Origin: Verrucomicrobiota bacterium
GTDB lineage: Bacteria; Verrucomicrobiota; Verrucomicrobiia; Chthoniobacterales; UBA10450
DNA: 51,609 nucleotides
Direction of reading: 5' to 3'
Assembly (NCBI GenBank): GCA_003218475.1
Contig: QHNR01000006.1
Coordinates: 1-51,609, forward strand
Positions 23,453-32,675 of this stretch are shown here, piece by piece. The first letter of the stretch is position 1, and every line of letters begins with the position of its first letter. Under the pieces are notes generated by a model. That model made no database searches. It was not told the DNA's origin and was given only the letters and a program-made list of their open reading frames with translations. A program made the position numbers and the translations under genes.

Positions 23453-23911
23453 ATGATTTCCTCACGGCATGAAGCGTCGGTTTTCCTTCGCGCATCGGCG
23501 CTCGTGCTCGCGACGGGCGCGCTCATTCTCACCAGTTGTTCAACGCCGCAAACACGAATTTCTGAGCACCCGGATCTCTACCAGAGTCTTTCGCCCAGAG
23601 ACCAGGCACTAGTTAGCCAGGGACAAATTCGCGCCGGCATGTCACCAACCGCTGTGTGGCTGACGTGGGGTTCGCCCGATCGAAAAATTGTACGTAACTT
23701 GGGCGCCAGTCGAACGGAGACTTGGGTTTACATTTATTACGCGACGTACCCGTATTACCCATGCTATGGGCCGTGGGACCCATATTTCGGGGCTCCTTTG
23801 TACTATCCGTTTTATTATTCGGACATTCCGCCAAGTATCCCGTATCCTGGCAAGGTCGTGACTTTTGCCAAGGGCAGAGTTATGGCTTTCCAGTACCTGG
23901 CTTCGCACTAG
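23453..23911 (+). CDS. Lipoprotein with SmpA/BamE-like motif (tandem copy 2)
   Basis: Paralogue of the gene just upstream, sharing LSPRDQALVSQGQIRAGMS, VWLTWGSPDRK and the TETWVYIYYA strand. The lipobox is LTSC (C29). A TTG at 23441 would extend it by four residues; the ATG at 23453 is preferred. The Tyr/Pro tail (YPYYPCYGPWDPYFGAPLYY) has diverged most from copy 1. The duplication suggests two specialised versions of one envelope lipoprotein. Confidence 0.78.
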   Translation: MISSRHEASVFLRASALVLATGALILTSCSTPQTRISEHPDLYQSLSPRDQALVSQGQIRAGMSPTAVWLTWGSPDRKIVRNLGASRTETWVYIYYATYPYYPCYGPWDPYFGAPLYYPFYYSDIPPSIPYPGKVVTFAKGRVMAFQYLASH

Positions 23912-23975
23912 AGCCGATCAAAAATTCTGTCGCATTGTGCCGCCGGAGGAGTCAGTATTCCGGTGCCTTTGACCA

Positions 23976-25445
23976 ATGGCTTACCGCTCATTTCGGGAAT
24001 TCCTTAACGCGCTTGAAAAAGAGGGCGAGCTGAAACGCGTCGCAATCCCTGTCGACACAGATCTGCTCATCGCCGAGTGGGCGGATCGCGAGATGAAATC
24101 GCCCAGCGGCGGAAAAGCTCTTTTGTTCGAACAACCGATTGTCGATGGAGAAAAATCGGAATTCCCGGTCGCAATTAACACGATGGGATCGCGCCGGCGC
24201 ATGGCGCTTGCGCTGCAGGTGGCGGACATCGCAGACATCGCTCAGGAAATTCAATTGATTCTAAAGGCCAAACCGCCAACTGACCTGCGTGAAGGTTGGA
24301 CCTTGCTCAAACAAGGAATTCACCTGCTGCATGCGCGTCCAAAATCAGTGCGCGAAGCGCCCTGCCAGGAAATCTTGCACAAAATCGGCAATAGAGACAC
24401 TGTTTCGTTGCACGATCTTCCCATCCTCAAATGCTGGCCAAAAGACGGCGGGCGCTTCATCACCCTGGCAAATGTGCACACGCGCGATCCAGAAACAGGC
24501 ACACGCAACGTCGGCATTTACCGAATGCAACTTTATGACGAGCGCACGACTGGAATGCACTGGCAACTTCACAAAGTTAGTGCGCGCCACGGCAAGCGCT
24601 ATTACGACCGCGGTGAACGCATGCCAGTCGCAGTTACCCTGGGCGGCGACCCCGTTTACACATTCGCGGCAACTGCGCCGTTGCCGGACGGTTTAGATGA
24701 ATTGTTTTTTGCCGGCTTCCTGCGAAAAAAATCAATCGAGCTTGTTCGCTGCAAAACCATCGAGCTCGATGTGCCCGCAGACGTGGACTTTGTTCTGGAG
24801 GGGTATGTGCAGCCGGGTGAAATGCGCCCGGAGGGACCCTTTGGCGACCATACCGGGTTTTATACCGCGATCGAAGACTACCCAGTTTTCCATTTGACCG
24901 CGATTACGCACCGCCATGATGCAGTTTACCCGACGACAATTGTCGGCATCCCGCCAATGGAGGATTACTACATCGGCGACGCCTGCGTCCAAATTTTCCT
25001 GCCGGTGTTCAAGATGAATTTCCCCGAAATTGTGGACATGACTTTGCCGCCAGAAGGCGTGTTTCACAATCTGGTTTTTGTCAGCATTCGGAAACAGTAT
25101 CCGTATCAAGCCTTCAAGGTGATGCACGGTCTCTGGGGCATGGGGCAGATGATGTTTCGCAAGTATATCGTGGCGGTAGACGAAGATTGTGACGTGCACA
25201 ACACCAGCGAAGTGATTTTTCGTTTGTGCGCGAACACAGATCCGGCGCGCGACACAACCATCATCAAAAATCCAAGCGACTCACTGGATCATGCGCCGAG
25301 CGAACAGAACATCGGCTCGCACATGGGATTTGACGCGACGCGAAAATTGCCGGGTGAAAACTATCAACGTCCGTGGCCGGAGTTGCTGAAAATGACCGAC
25401 GAAGCGCGAGCGCTGGTGGATGCGCTCCAGGCACAGGCGCGCTGA
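23976..25445 (+). CDS. UbiD-family decarboxylase
   Basis: The 489-residue protein is a full-length UbiD-type enzyme, the family that uses prenylated FMN to decarboxylate aromatic or alpha,beta-unsaturated acids. Conserved stretches include FREFLNALEKEGELKRVA at the N-terminus, LPILKCWPKDGGRFITLA, the central EMRPEGPFGDHTGFYT (with the R-E-D type acid residues) and YPTTIVGIPPMEDYYIGDA. A typical partner UbiX is not in the window. In this organism it could act in quinone biosynthesis (ubiE is 11 kb away) or in aromatic acid metabolism. It stands alone between the lipoprotein pair and a convergent glycine-zipper gene. Confidence 0.93.
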   Translation: MAYRSFREFLNALEKEGELKRVAIPVDTDLLIAEWADREMKSPSGGKALLFEQPIVDGEKSEFPVAINTMGSRRRMALALQVADIADIAQEIQLILKAKPPTDLREGWTLLKQGIHLLHARPKSVREAPCQEILHKIGNRDTVSLHDLPILKCWPKDGGRFITLANVHTRDPETGTRNVGIYRMQLYDERTTGMHWQLHKVSARHGKRYYDRGERMPVAVTLGGDPVYTFAATAPLPDGLDELFFAGFLRKKSIELVRCKTIELDVPADVDFVLEGYVQPGEMRPEGPFGDHTGFYTAIEDYPVFHLTAITHRHDAVYPTTIVGIPPMEDYYIGDACVQIFLPVFKMNFPEIVDMTLPPEGVFHNLVFVSIRKQYPYQAFKVMHGLWGMGQMMFRKYIVAVDEDCDVHNTSEVIFRLCANTDPARDTTIIKNPSDSLDHAPSEQNIGSHMGFDATRKLPGENYQRPWPELLKMTDEARALVDALQAQAR

Positions 25446-25459
25446 TTCGGCGCTGGCAG

Positions 25460-25849
25460 TTACGGTTTGCGGAAAAGCCGGCCGGTATCAACGTCGCGAG
25501 TAAGGCCACCCGGCGGTACTCCACGCAGATCGTAAACGCGGCCGGTGTAAGGACTGTAGTAAAATCCCGGCGTTCCGGCCCACCGCGCGTAAGGATAGCC
25601 GCCCGGCGGCGGCGGACCATAACGTGCAGCTTGATCCTGCTGAATAGCTGCACCGGTTAACGCGCCGGCTGCGGCGCCTGCAGCTGCGCCAATTGACGCG
25701 CCGCGAACATGACCCGTCGCCGCGCCGCCGATGATCGCGCCGGTGGCAGCGCCCCATGCTGCGCCTTGGCCGACCGGGGTGTCACACGAACTAAAAATCA
25801 AAGAAGATAACGTGGCGAGTAAAACAGCTACGAAAATATTCCCTCTCAT
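25460..25849 (-). CDS. Glycine-zipper lipoprotein
   Basis: The ATG at 25847-25849 opens a lipoprotein signal with lipobox FSSC (C22). The 129-residue product contains a glycine-zipper block (GAAWGAATGAIIGGAATG, then GASIGAAAGAAAGALTGAAI) typical of 2TM outer-membrane-associated lipoproteins. A Pro/Gly/Tyr-rich tail ends in YDLRGVPPGGLTRDVDTGRL. The longer frame upstream is not protein-like and is rejected. It is probably an envelope structural protein; exact role unknown. Confidence 0.8.
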   Translation of the reverse strand: MRGNIFVAVLLATLSSLIFSSCDTPVGQGAAWGAATGAIIGGAATGHVRGASIGAAAGAAAGALTGAAIQQDQAARYGPPPPGGYPYARWAGTPGFYYSPYTGRVYDLRGVPPGGLTRDVDTGRLFRKP

Positions 25850-25935
25850 GATGCAACCTTCGCCACCCCGATTGAACCGCCTACTTTCGCGGAGGTTGCA
25901 CGAGCCAGTGTCGAAATGATCTATGCTGAAAAGCG

Positions 25936-26268
25936 CTACGGCCTGACGAACACTTTGTTGGCGGTCGTATCCAGCACTAGTCCGCCGTACGCAATCTTCG
26001 AACAATTGAATTTTTGATGCGGCGGATACGGGCTGGTGACGACATAAGGCGCGTCGTGGGGATCGCGTTCCCCGGTCGGGTATCCCCCGGAACGTGGCGG
26101 CGGATATTTTTTCTCAGCCTCCACTTTGCTGATCGCCTTTCCCTCGATCACGGGGCGGGCTCTGCCGGAATCAATTCCTGCTTGGCTGTGTTGCGCGTAA
26201 GCCGTCGTGCCGAGCGCAAATAAGGCAATCACGATTGCCGAGACAATTTTCAGAGATTTCGTTTTCAT
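25936..26268 (-). CDS. Small secreted protein of unknown function
   Basis: The start at 26266-26268 opens a signal peptide (MKTKSLKIVSAIVIALFALG, cleavage probably after AYA). The mature part of the 110-residue product has no domain I recognise. It is Pro/Tyr-rich and ends in IAYGGLVLDTTANKVFVRP, similar in style to the end of the glycine-zipper protein beside it. The two genes may be related in role. It is followed upstream by the squalene/phytoene synthase on the same strand. Confidence 0.68.
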   Translation of the reverse strand: MKTKSLKIVSAIVIALFALGTTAYAQHSQAGIDSGRARPVIEGKAISKVEAEKKYPPPRSGGYPTGERDPHDAPYVVTSPYPPHQKFNCSKIAYGGLVLDTTANKVFVRP

Positions 26269-26302
26269 ACGTTTTCCTTCGTAAGATTTCGCAGCCGGCA
26301 AC

Positions 26303-27151
26303 TCAGACGGATGTTCGCGGCGGCAAATTCAAAAAAGATTTGAGGAGTTGCTTCGCGATCCGGCCTGCTTTCTCCAGCTTGCTTAGCCGATATTCTTTTT
26401 CGAAAACGCGAAATTTGTCCAGCTCCATTTGACGCAATAGACCGCGGTAAATCGAGGCCATGATTTCGGCGGGCGCCATCGCTCGACGGTCTTCACCAGG
26501 TAGTGCGGCCGCGGCGCGGGCGAAAAACTGCCGCGCACGCGCTGCTTCGAATTCCATTACGTGGAGAAAGCGTTCGTTATATTGCCGGTCTTGCAGGTCT
26601 GCTTCGGAATACCTGAACCGCGCAAGGTCTTCCTGCGGGAGATAAATTCGGCCATCCTGCCAATCTTTTCCCACATCACGGATTATGTTCGTCATTTGTA
26701 AAGCCAACCCAAGCTCGATTGCATACTGTTTGCAGCCTGCATTTCGATAGCCAAAGATTTCGATGCTTACCAGTCCAACTGTACTGGCGACCCGATAGCA
26801 ATAGACCCGGAGCTCTTCAAACGTGGCATAGCGCCGAATGCTCAAGTCCATTTGTACTCCGGCGATAATTTCTTCGAACATCCCGACCGGCAGTGAATAT
26901 TTCTCAATCAAACCTCTTATGTCTCGGGCAAGGGGCGACTCGTCCGGAGCGGCGGCTTGGAGCATGTGGCGCCATTTCACCAAACGCAGTTGCTTCTCTG
27001 CCGGCGTTAACTCCGCGGAATCGGCAATATCATCAATCACTCGACAGAATGCGTAGAAAATAATGATGTCGCGTTTGCGCTCACGGCCTAAAGAAATGAA
27101 TGCCAGTGCCAAATTCGATTTGCTCTGACGCGTAATGGTCGCGGCATTCAC
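26303..27151 (-). CDS. Squalene/phytoene synthase family protein
   Basis: The 282-residue prenyl synthase has both aspartate-rich Mg2+-diphosphate motifs: DDIAD (40-44) and NIIRDVGKDWQDGRIYLP (155-172). It joins two prenyl diphosphates head to head. The length and motif context suit HpnD/HpnC-type enzymes of the squalene (hopanoid) route, but phytoene synthase (CrtB) cannot be excluded. No other hpn or crt gene is next to it. It lies 25 bases downstream of a membrane protein gene on the same strand. Confidence 0.9.
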   Translation of the reverse strand: MNAATITRQSKSNLALAFISLGRERKRDIIIFYAFCRVIDDIADSAELTPAEKQLRLVKWRHMLQAAAPDESPLARDIRGLIEKYSLPVGMFEEIIAGVQMDLSIRRYATFEELRVYCYRVASTVGLVSIEIFGYRNAGCKQYAIELGLALQMTNIIRDVGKDWQDGRIYLPQEDLARFRYSEADLQDRQYNERFLHVMEFEAARARQFFARAAAALPGEDRRAMAPAEIMASIYRGLLRQMELDKFRVFEKEYRLSKLEKAGRIAKQLLKSFLNLPPRTSV

Positions 27152-27176
27152 ATCCGTGCTCTTGCAAGTTAGCTTC

Positions 27177-28364
27177 TTAGTACTGGATCCACTTCTCCTG
27201 ATTAATGCGGCGGTTTTCGCATTGGCGAAATAGACAGACCCACGACGCCAGCAGCCATCCGGTAATCATGCCGCGGAGAAAAGCAAAACTGAATTTCCAC
27301 AGAAAGAGTGCGCCCAGGCGATCGGCAATGGCGCTGCGTATGACGGCGTCGCAGATCATGATGCCAAGAAAATGCAATCCACAAATGGTCAAGAACCACC
27401 CGAGGCGCCCTGCGTTTTGGCGCACGAACTGAACGTGGGCGCGCATCGCTTCGATCAATGTTTCATTGTGGAGCGCCAGCGAGATTTGGACCGAACAAAA
27501 GGCAATGATCAAACCGCTCATGAGCACCCTTGCAACCGGCAGGTAATCGAGCACGCCGGGAATATTCGTGAAGTATGCAAGGACGAGCGGTAACCGGACA
27601 ATCAACGTGCTGACTGCGACGACAATGCCCGCCCATTCCAACACATAACTAAAGCGCCGCATAGCGAAGCGGAATAGTTCTCCTTCTTCAAAGCTAACGC
27701 CTTTGATCCAGGCCAGACACACAGTAATGAGATAGACTTGGATATAGACTCCCAGCAGGTATTCGAAAATGAATGCCGCCGCATCCACAGTGGCCGAGAT
27801 TCGCAGGAGGCCGGCAGCCGGGATCAGACCACTCCACTCCGGTAATCGCCAGAATACAATCGGTTTCAAGAGCGACGCGAGTGCGCTCAGCAAGAGAATT
27901 AAGTAAACAAGATAACCCCAGAAACCGTACCGTTTTCGCAACGCGCGAACCAGCGCTCCATGCAGCCCACGCCAGTTGACGAGCATGAACACGGCGGCTA
28001 CGACAGAGAGGGGGTAGGTGGTGGTAGCGTTGTCGAAAATTCCTGCCACCCCTTCCAGCGCAGGCAACGGCGTTTCCCTCCAAATCTCCGTGAATCGTGG
28101 CCAGTACCATTGAGATAATGAGGCGATCTGGGCGAGATCCAGATCAGACCAGTTTCGAATTGGCGTGAACGTGACGAACTGAAAAACGAAATAGCCAAAC
28201 CCCAGCAGGGAAAACGTGATCCAGATGCGCTTGTAGCGCCCGATACAGCGAAAACCATCGGCCAGTGCACGCCGCACTGGATTGAAAAACATCACCAGCG
28301 CATAGCCGGCGCAGATCCCCAGCAAGCCATACAACCCGTAGAGGCGGGGCACGCTTTGCCACAT
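27177..28364 (-). CDS. Multi-pass integral membrane protein, unknown function
   Basis: The 395-residue product, from the ATG at 28362-28364, has about eight hydrophobic helices, such as LYGLYGLLGICAGYALVMFF, IWITFSLLGFGYFVFQFVTF and FWGYLVYLILLLSALASLL. It has no domain I can name. The longer frame starting at 28424 adds residues encoded by the GGAGTNNT repeat (28392-28449), so the internal ATG is preferred. It sits between lepB and the squalene/phytoene synthase on the same strand. Confidence 0.75.
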   Translation of the reverse strand: MWQSVPRLYGLYGLLGICAGYALVMFFNPVRRALADGFRCIGRYKRIWITFSLLGFGYFVFQFVTFTPIRNWSDLDLAQIASLSQWYWPRFTEIWRETPLPALEGVAGIFDNATTTYPLSVVAAVFMLVNWRGLHGALVRALRKRYGFWGYLVYLILLLSALASLLKPIVFWRLPEWSGLIPAAGLLRISATVDAAAFIFEYLLGVYIQVYLITVCLAWIKGVSFEEGELFRFAMRRFSYVLEWAGIVVAVSTLIVRLPLVLAYFTNIPGVLDYLPVARVLMSGLIIAFCSVQISLALHNETLIEAMRAHVQFVRQNAGRLGWFLTICGLHFLGIMICDAVIRSAIADRLGALFLWKFSFAFLRGMITGWLLASWVCLFRQCENRRINQEKWIQY

Positions 28365-28391
28365 CTCAGCAAGAACGAGGACAGCAATATT

Positions 28392-28449
28392 GGAGGGGTG
28401 GAGTATCGGAGTATGAGGGATCACTTCGTCGCATCATTCCAGTACTCCA
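28392..28449. repeat. GGAGTNNT 8-bp-unit inverted repeat, empty copy
   Basis: The left arm (28392-28419) has units GGAGGGGT, GGAGTATC and GGAGTATG. The facing right arm (28432-28449) reads on the minus strand as GGAGTACT and GGAATGAT. Only about 12 bases separate the arms. It lies between lepB and the membrane protein gene and matches the arms of the S23 element. Confidence 0.7.
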
Positions 28450-28457
28450 TCGTTTGA

Positions 28458-29549
28458 CTAGCGAATCAGGCCCCAGTGCGGATAGAACGGCCAGTAAACT
28501 AACAAACCGCGCCCGACGACATTTACGTCCGGAACCGGGCCCCAGTAACGGCTGTCGTAGCTGTTATAACTGTTATCGCCCAAGGCAAAATAGCCGTTCC
28601 GCGGCACCGTATACGATTGATCAGACTTAGACAGATAATCATGGCCCATGGCATAACCGCGGTATGGAGGTTTTGCTGACATTACGCGCTCAAACCCATA
28701 ACCTTCCGCTTTCTTGCCATTCACATAGAGAAATGGCGGGTCGATCCGCAGTGTATCGCCCGGCAATCCGGCCAGACGTTTAATGTAAAATGGCGCGCCT
28801 GCCTCGGGATCTTCCCGAATCCCTGGAATATGATTCGTTCTAAAGACAAAAACATCGCCGCAGTGCGGCTTAACAAAATTGTAGGTAAATTTGTCAACGA
28901 ACACCTGGTCGCCTGTGTCAATTGCGCCTCTAGCAATGATTTCACCGCGATGGTAAATGCGACCCGGGAAAACGTTGAAGTCATGACTCAGGGTGTCGGG
29001 CGGCGCATACACAAGAAAGTTTTGCCGCTGGCAGATCAGTCGCGAAAAGGTAAAAAAGAAGAGGATCTTTTTTGGCACAATTTCAGAAATCTGATCATCC
29101 TCGCGTGAGACCACGTTGATGTAATTGCGACCCTGCGCAACGAACTCGCCGACCTGTCGCAGAATATTTGGAGCCGGATCGGTGCTGGGGTGACCGATAA
29201 TCCCGTTTAATGTCGGTTGCATCGAACCGGTGGGAATTTTAAACGGCTGCAAGAAATAGGAGCGAATGCCTACTGCCACAACGATCGCCACCAAAATCAC
29301 CTCGCAATTCTCTCGCCAATGCGATTCCCAGGTCACAGGCGTTAATCTGTGTAGCGTCTTATCAAGCGTATCCGCCGCGCTGTGAATTCTCTCGCGGTCT
29401 CTATCATGTAACGCTTCGCCGAGGCTCTTCATATCAGCGACGATCTGTTCGCGGTCCGACGTACTGAGCCGGTCATCCTTGTAGCGCAGGTACTTCCGTG
29501 CATGCCGCAGGAGCAATCTGCTGTGTTTAACGTGACGCGATGTGAGCAT
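28458..29549 (-). CDS. lepB: Signal peptidase I
   Basis: The 363-residue S26 peptidase removes Sec/Tat signal peptides at the inner membrane. The catalytic Ser is S109 in PTGSMQPTL, and the general base Lys is K257 in YIKRLAGLPGD. GDNSYNSYDSRYWG near the C-terminus is the conserved box E. The transmembrane anchor is about 83-100. An N-terminal cytosolic extension of about 80 residues, charged and helix-like (DREQIVADMKSLGEALHDRD), precedes the anchor. Such extensions occur in some Verrucomicrobiota and Bacteroidetes lepB genes. It is downstream of lepA on the same strand, a common pairing. Confidence 0.95.
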   Translation of the reverse strand: MLTSRHVKHSRLLLRHARKYLRYKDDRLSTSDREQIVADMKSLGEALHDRDRERIHSAADTLDKTLHRLTPVTWESHWRENCEVILVAIVVAVGIRSYFLQPFKIPTGSMQPTLNGIIGHPSTDPAPNILRQVGEFVAQGRNYINVVSREDDQISEIVPKKILFFFTFSRLICQRQNFLVYAPPDTLSHDFNVFPGRIYHRGEIIARGAIDTGDQVFVDKFTYNFVKPHCGDVFVFRTNHIPGIREDPEAGAPFYIKRLAGLPGDTLRIDPPFLYVNGKKAEGYGFERVMSAKPPYRGYAMGHDYLSKSDQSYTVPRNGYFALGDNSYNSYDSRYWGPVPDVNVVGRGLLVYWPFYPHWGLIR

Positions 29550-29557
29550 GATTCAAA

Positions 29558-29608
29558 AAATGACGAAGCTCGAATGTCGCATGACGAAACAATGACGAGG
29601 CACGAATG
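29558..29608. repeat. Short direct-repeat tract with ATGACGA core
   Basis: Three near copies of ATGACGAAGC / ATGACGAAAC / ATGACGAGGC, two followed by (T)CGAATG, occupy the gap upstream of lepB. No gene function is indicated. Confidence 0.5.
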
Positions 29609-29627
29609 ACCGAACCCGCAGCCCATT

Positions 29628-29668
29628 GTCGTTCCGAGCGGAGCGAAGCGCAGTCGAGGAATCTCTCA
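29628..29668. repeat. Single-arm copy of TGTCATTC..GAGCGAAGCG repeat
   Basis: TGTCGTTCCGAGCGGAGCG followed by GAATCTCTC resembles one arm of the palindrome at 21860-21943. The opposite arm is absent or eroded. It lies directly before the lepA 3' end, between lepA and lepB. Confidence 0.6.
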
Positions 29669-29677
29669 TCGCAAGAG

Positions 29678-31474
29678 TCATTGCGCCTTTAACACCTCGA
29701 TAAACGCTTCCTGAGGAATGTTGATTTTCCCGATGCTTTTCATCCGTTTTTTTCCTTCTTTTTGTTTCTCCAGCAATTTCCGTTTACGAGTGATGTCTCC
29801 ACCGTAGCATTTCGCGGTCACATTTTTTCGTAACGCCGAAACACTCTCTCGCGCAATAATTTTCCCGCCAATGGCCGCTTGAATCGCTACTTGGTAAAGC
29901 TGCCGCGGGATCACTTCCTTCAATTTGGCTGCGAGCTGGCGTCCGCGTGCCTCGGCGCGATCTTTGTGTACGATTGTCGAAAAAGCATCCACTGGTTCGC
30001 CGTTCACGAGCAGGTCCAGTTTCACCAACTTCGCGACCCGATATCCGGCGTGCTCATAATCCATCGAACCATAACCGCGCGTAATGCTTTTAATCTTGTC
30101 GTTAAAATCGACGAGAATTTCGTTGAGCGGCAATTCGCAGTGCAACATCACCCGGCGCGTATCGAGCGACTCGGTGCGTTCCATCTGGCCGCGTTTCTCC
30201 AGAATCAGTTGCAGTATGTCACCTATGTTTTCATTTGGACAGAGCACGTATGCCTTAACAATCGGTTCCCGGATCTCGAGGATCATGCTTGGGTTGGGCA
30301 GGTGAGAGGGGTTATCGATCAAGAGTTTTTCTTCGCGTGTGGTCAGCACTTCGTACACCACGCTGGGACTGGTAGCGATGATGTCCATGTTGTATTCGCG
30401 CCGGAGCCGTTCCTGGATGATTTCCATGTGAAGTAGCCCGAGGAAGCCGCAACGAAATCCAAACCCGAGCGCGACGGAGCTTTCCGGTTGGTACACAAAC
30501 GCGGCGTCATTCAGGCGTAGCTTTCCGATTGCGGTCTTCAAATGTTCGAAGTCACCGGTGTTAATCGGATAGATGCCGCTGAAGACCATGGGATGAATTT
30601 CCTGAAAGCCGAGAAGCGGGGCGCGTGCCGGATGCCGCTGGTCAGTGATGGTGTCGCCGATCTTTATGTCGGCAGTTGATTTAATATTGGCAATGAAATA
30701 GCCGACGTCGCCGGCATTCAGCTTTTCCTGCACGCGCATCTTCGGCGTAAACACGCCCACTTCCTTGATCTCGTAGCGCGCGTTGTTTCTCATTAACATA
30801 ACCGGGCGACTCGCTTCCATTGTTCCCGAAACGACGCGCACATAGCCGACCACGCCGCGGTAAACATCGAACACAGAATCAAAAACCAGCGCACGCAGCG
30901 TTTCGTCTGCCGGCGGTTCCGGTGCCGGAATTCGCGTCACGATGGCCTCGAGAATTTCGTCGATGCCAATTCCCATCTTGGCGCTCGCCTCAATCGATTC
31001 CTCTGCAGGGATGGCAAGAATTTCTTCCAACTGGCGTTTCACTGAGGCCACGTCGGCGTTCGGCAGATCGATCTTGTTGATAATCGGAACAATTGTGAGC
31101 CCCTGTTTGTGAGCTAGGTGAACGTTCGCCACGGTTTGCGCTTCCACTCCTTGCGCCGCGTCCACGACTAATAGGGCGCCTTCGCATGCGGCGAGGCTTC
31201 GCGAAACTTCATAGGCGAAATCGACATGGCCCGGGGTGTCGAGCAGGTTCAGCCGATAACTTTGGCCGGATTTGCTCGTGTAACGCATCGCCACCGGATG
31301 CGCTTTAATCGTGATTCCTCGCTCACGTTCCAAATCCATTGAATCAAGGAGCTGGTCCTGCTTTTCCCGTTCGTGGATCGTGCCCGTGCTCTCAAGCAAC
31401 CGGTCCGACAATGTTGTCTTGCCGTGATCGATATGTGCGATGATGCAGAAGTTGCGCGTGAACTCAATCGCCAT
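29678..31474 (-). CDS. lepA: Elongation factor 4 (LepA)
   Basis: The 598-residue translational GTPase begins at the ATG 31472-31474 (MAIEFTRNF); an in-frame GTG four codons upstream is a weaker choice. The G domain shows G1 AHIDHGKTT, G3 DTPGHVDF and G4 NKIDLPNADV. The LepA-specific C-terminal domain ends in GKINIPQEAFIEVLKAQ, with the KCYGGDITRKRKLLEKQKEG signature. LepA acts on the ribosome, affecting initiation or back-translocation. It forms the usual lepA-lepB arrangement, with only repeats between. Confidence 0.97.
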   Translation of the reverse strand: MAIEFTRNFCIIAHIDHGKTTLSDRLLESTGTIHEREKQDQLLDSMDLERERGITIKAHPVAMRYTSKSGQSYRLNLLDTPGHVDFAYEVSRSLAACEGALLVVDAAQGVEAQTVANVHLAHKQGLTIVPIINKIDLPNADVASVKRQLEEILAIPAEESIEASAKMGIGIDEILEAIVTRIPAPEPPADETLRALVFDSVFDVYRGVVGYVRVVSGTMEASRPVMLMRNNARYEIKEVGVFTPKMRVQEKLNAGDVGYFIANIKSTADIKIGDTITDQRHPARAPLLGFQEIHPMVFSGIYPINTGDFEHLKTAIGKLRLNDAAFVYQPESSVALGFGFRCGFLGLLHMEIIQERLRREYNMDIIATSPSVVYEVLTTREEKLLIDNPSHLPNPSMILEIREPIVKAYVLCPNENIGDILQLILEKRGQMERTESLDTRRVMLHCELPLNEILVDFNDKIKSITRGYGSMDYEHAGYRVAKLVKLDLLVNGEPVDAFSTIVHKDRAEARGRQLAAKLKEVIPRQLYQVAIQAAIGGKIIARESVSALRKNVTAKCYGGDITRKRKLLEKQKEGKKRMKSIGKINIPQEAFIEVLKAQ

Positions 31475-31526
31475 GAGAAGCGGCACTATGCGAGTGCGCC
31501 GCTATCGGGTCAATTGGCTACGCTAT

Positions 31527-31599
31527 TGTCATTCCGGGCGGGACGAAGAACTCTAAACGTTGACAACTGGAGATATGTCGAGTTCGCTCGGCATGACAA
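31527..31599. repeat. Palindromic intergenic repeat, TTGTCATTCCGGGCG type
   Basis: The arms 31527-31555 and 31571-31599 face each other, ending TTGTCAT / ATGACAA with GAGCG / CGCTC-like centres. It is a diverged relative of the palindrome at 21860-21943. It lies in the divergent gap upstream of lepA and ends 6 bases before the next small gene. Confidence 0.65.
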
Positions 31600-31605
31600 C
31601 TTGGT

Positions 31606-31809
31606 ATGCCAAAGGTCCCTATTTCAGAAGCTGCGAACGCGGACTTAAACGGTGCGTCCGCTGGGTTTAGCAACGTGTCGCGGTACCGGCATCAAAGAGG
31701 GGAGGCCGACCCGGTTCGCAATGGAATTTTTATCGGCCTGGCAATTGTGCTGCTCGTCTTTCTCGGCAGCATGATCGCGGTGCTGACGATGCACGCTCCG
31801 GCTTTGTAA
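31606..31809 (+). CDS. Possible small single-span membrane protein
   Basis: This 67-residue frame has one strong transmembrane helix (IFIGLAIVLLVFLGSMIAVL) near the C-terminus and a polar N-terminal half. No family is recognised. It sits just upstream of the HAD hydrolase, with no visible Shine-Dalgarno. The helix supports a real gene, but the small size leaves doubt. Confidence 0.4.
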   Translation: MPKVPISEAANADLNGASAGFSNVSRYRHQRGEADPVRNGIFIGLAIVLLVFLGSMIAVLTMHAPAL

Positions 31810-31929
31810 TCTGTAGCGGCGGTCTTTACCCCAACACGTTCCGAGTCCAAACTGTCGATTTTGAAAATGCGGAGCCCGCAAAATCAGATCACTTTACAAC
31901 GGCCTGGCAGGCAGAGCGCCGCTAGAGAA

Positions 31930-32652
31930 ATGCAAGCTCAATCCGCAATCCGCAGCCGACGATCCGTGATCGGAAAGCGTCTCCTCCTTTTTGATATCGA
32001 CGGCACATTGATCCATTCGGGTGGCGCGGGCGTTCGAGCACTCAAATGCGCCTTCAAAGAGCGTTTCGGTATCGATGATGATCTGCACGACGTCGAGATT
32101 GCTGGCATGACGGATTCTGGAATTGTTGTCAGCATCCTGAACAAACATAACATTCCTACGACCAACGAGAACGTGAGCGCGTTCCTTGATAGCTACGTGC
32201 ATTTTCTTTCGCTGGAACTACCGCGCCGGAAAGGCAAACTGCTTCCAGGAGTGCTCAAGTTGCTCGAAAAGCTAAAGTCACGGCCGCATGTGGTTCTCGC
32301 GCTTCTCACAGGAAATGTCTCCCGCGGAGCGCGGCTCAAGCTTGAGCATTATGGCGTCTGGCACTTTTTTGAATTTGGCGCTTTTGCCGATGATCATCAC
32401 GACCGCAACCAGCTCGGGCGCTTCGCTCGCGCCCGTGCAAAAGAGAAGCATCGGCGGGAATTCGCCGCATCCGAGATCGACGTTATTGGCGATACTCCAC
32501 GCGATATTGCCTGCGGCAAGGCGCTTGGCGCACGCACTGTTGCCGTGGCGACCGGCAGGTGGAGCCGTGATGAACTCGCAAAATATCAGCCGGATTTCCT
32601 GATTGATGATCTCTCAGATGTGGAAACCATTATCGATACGCTCGGATGGTGA
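31930..32652 (+). CDS. HAD-superfamily hydrolase, phosphoglycolate-phosphatase-like
   Basis: The haloacid-dehalogenase motifs are in order: motif I LLFDIDGTL, cap region after FGIDDDLHDVEIAGMTDSGI, motif II LLTGN, and motif IV VIGDTPRDIACGKALGA. It is probably a phosphatase acting on small phosphorylated metabolites (Gph-like). The given start (ATG at 31930, 240 residues) lies 17 residues before motif I; in-frame TTG 31861 and ATG 31867 would add a stretch that looks non-conserved. The STAS gene follows 23 bases later. Confidence 0.87.
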   Translation: MQAQSAIRSRRSVIGKRLLLFDIDGTLIHSGGAGVRALKCAFKERFGIDDDLHDVEIAGMTDSGIVVSILNKHNIPTTNENVSAFLDSYVHFLSLELPRRKGKLLPGVLKLLEKLKSRPHVVLALLTGNVSRGARLKLEHYGVWHFFEFGAFADDHHDRNQLGRFARARAKEKHRREFAASEIDVIGDTPRDIACGKALGARTVAVATGRWSRDELAKYQPDFLIDDLSDVETIIDTLGW

Positions 32653-32675
32653 TCCGTTGACGATTGGAGGATGAA

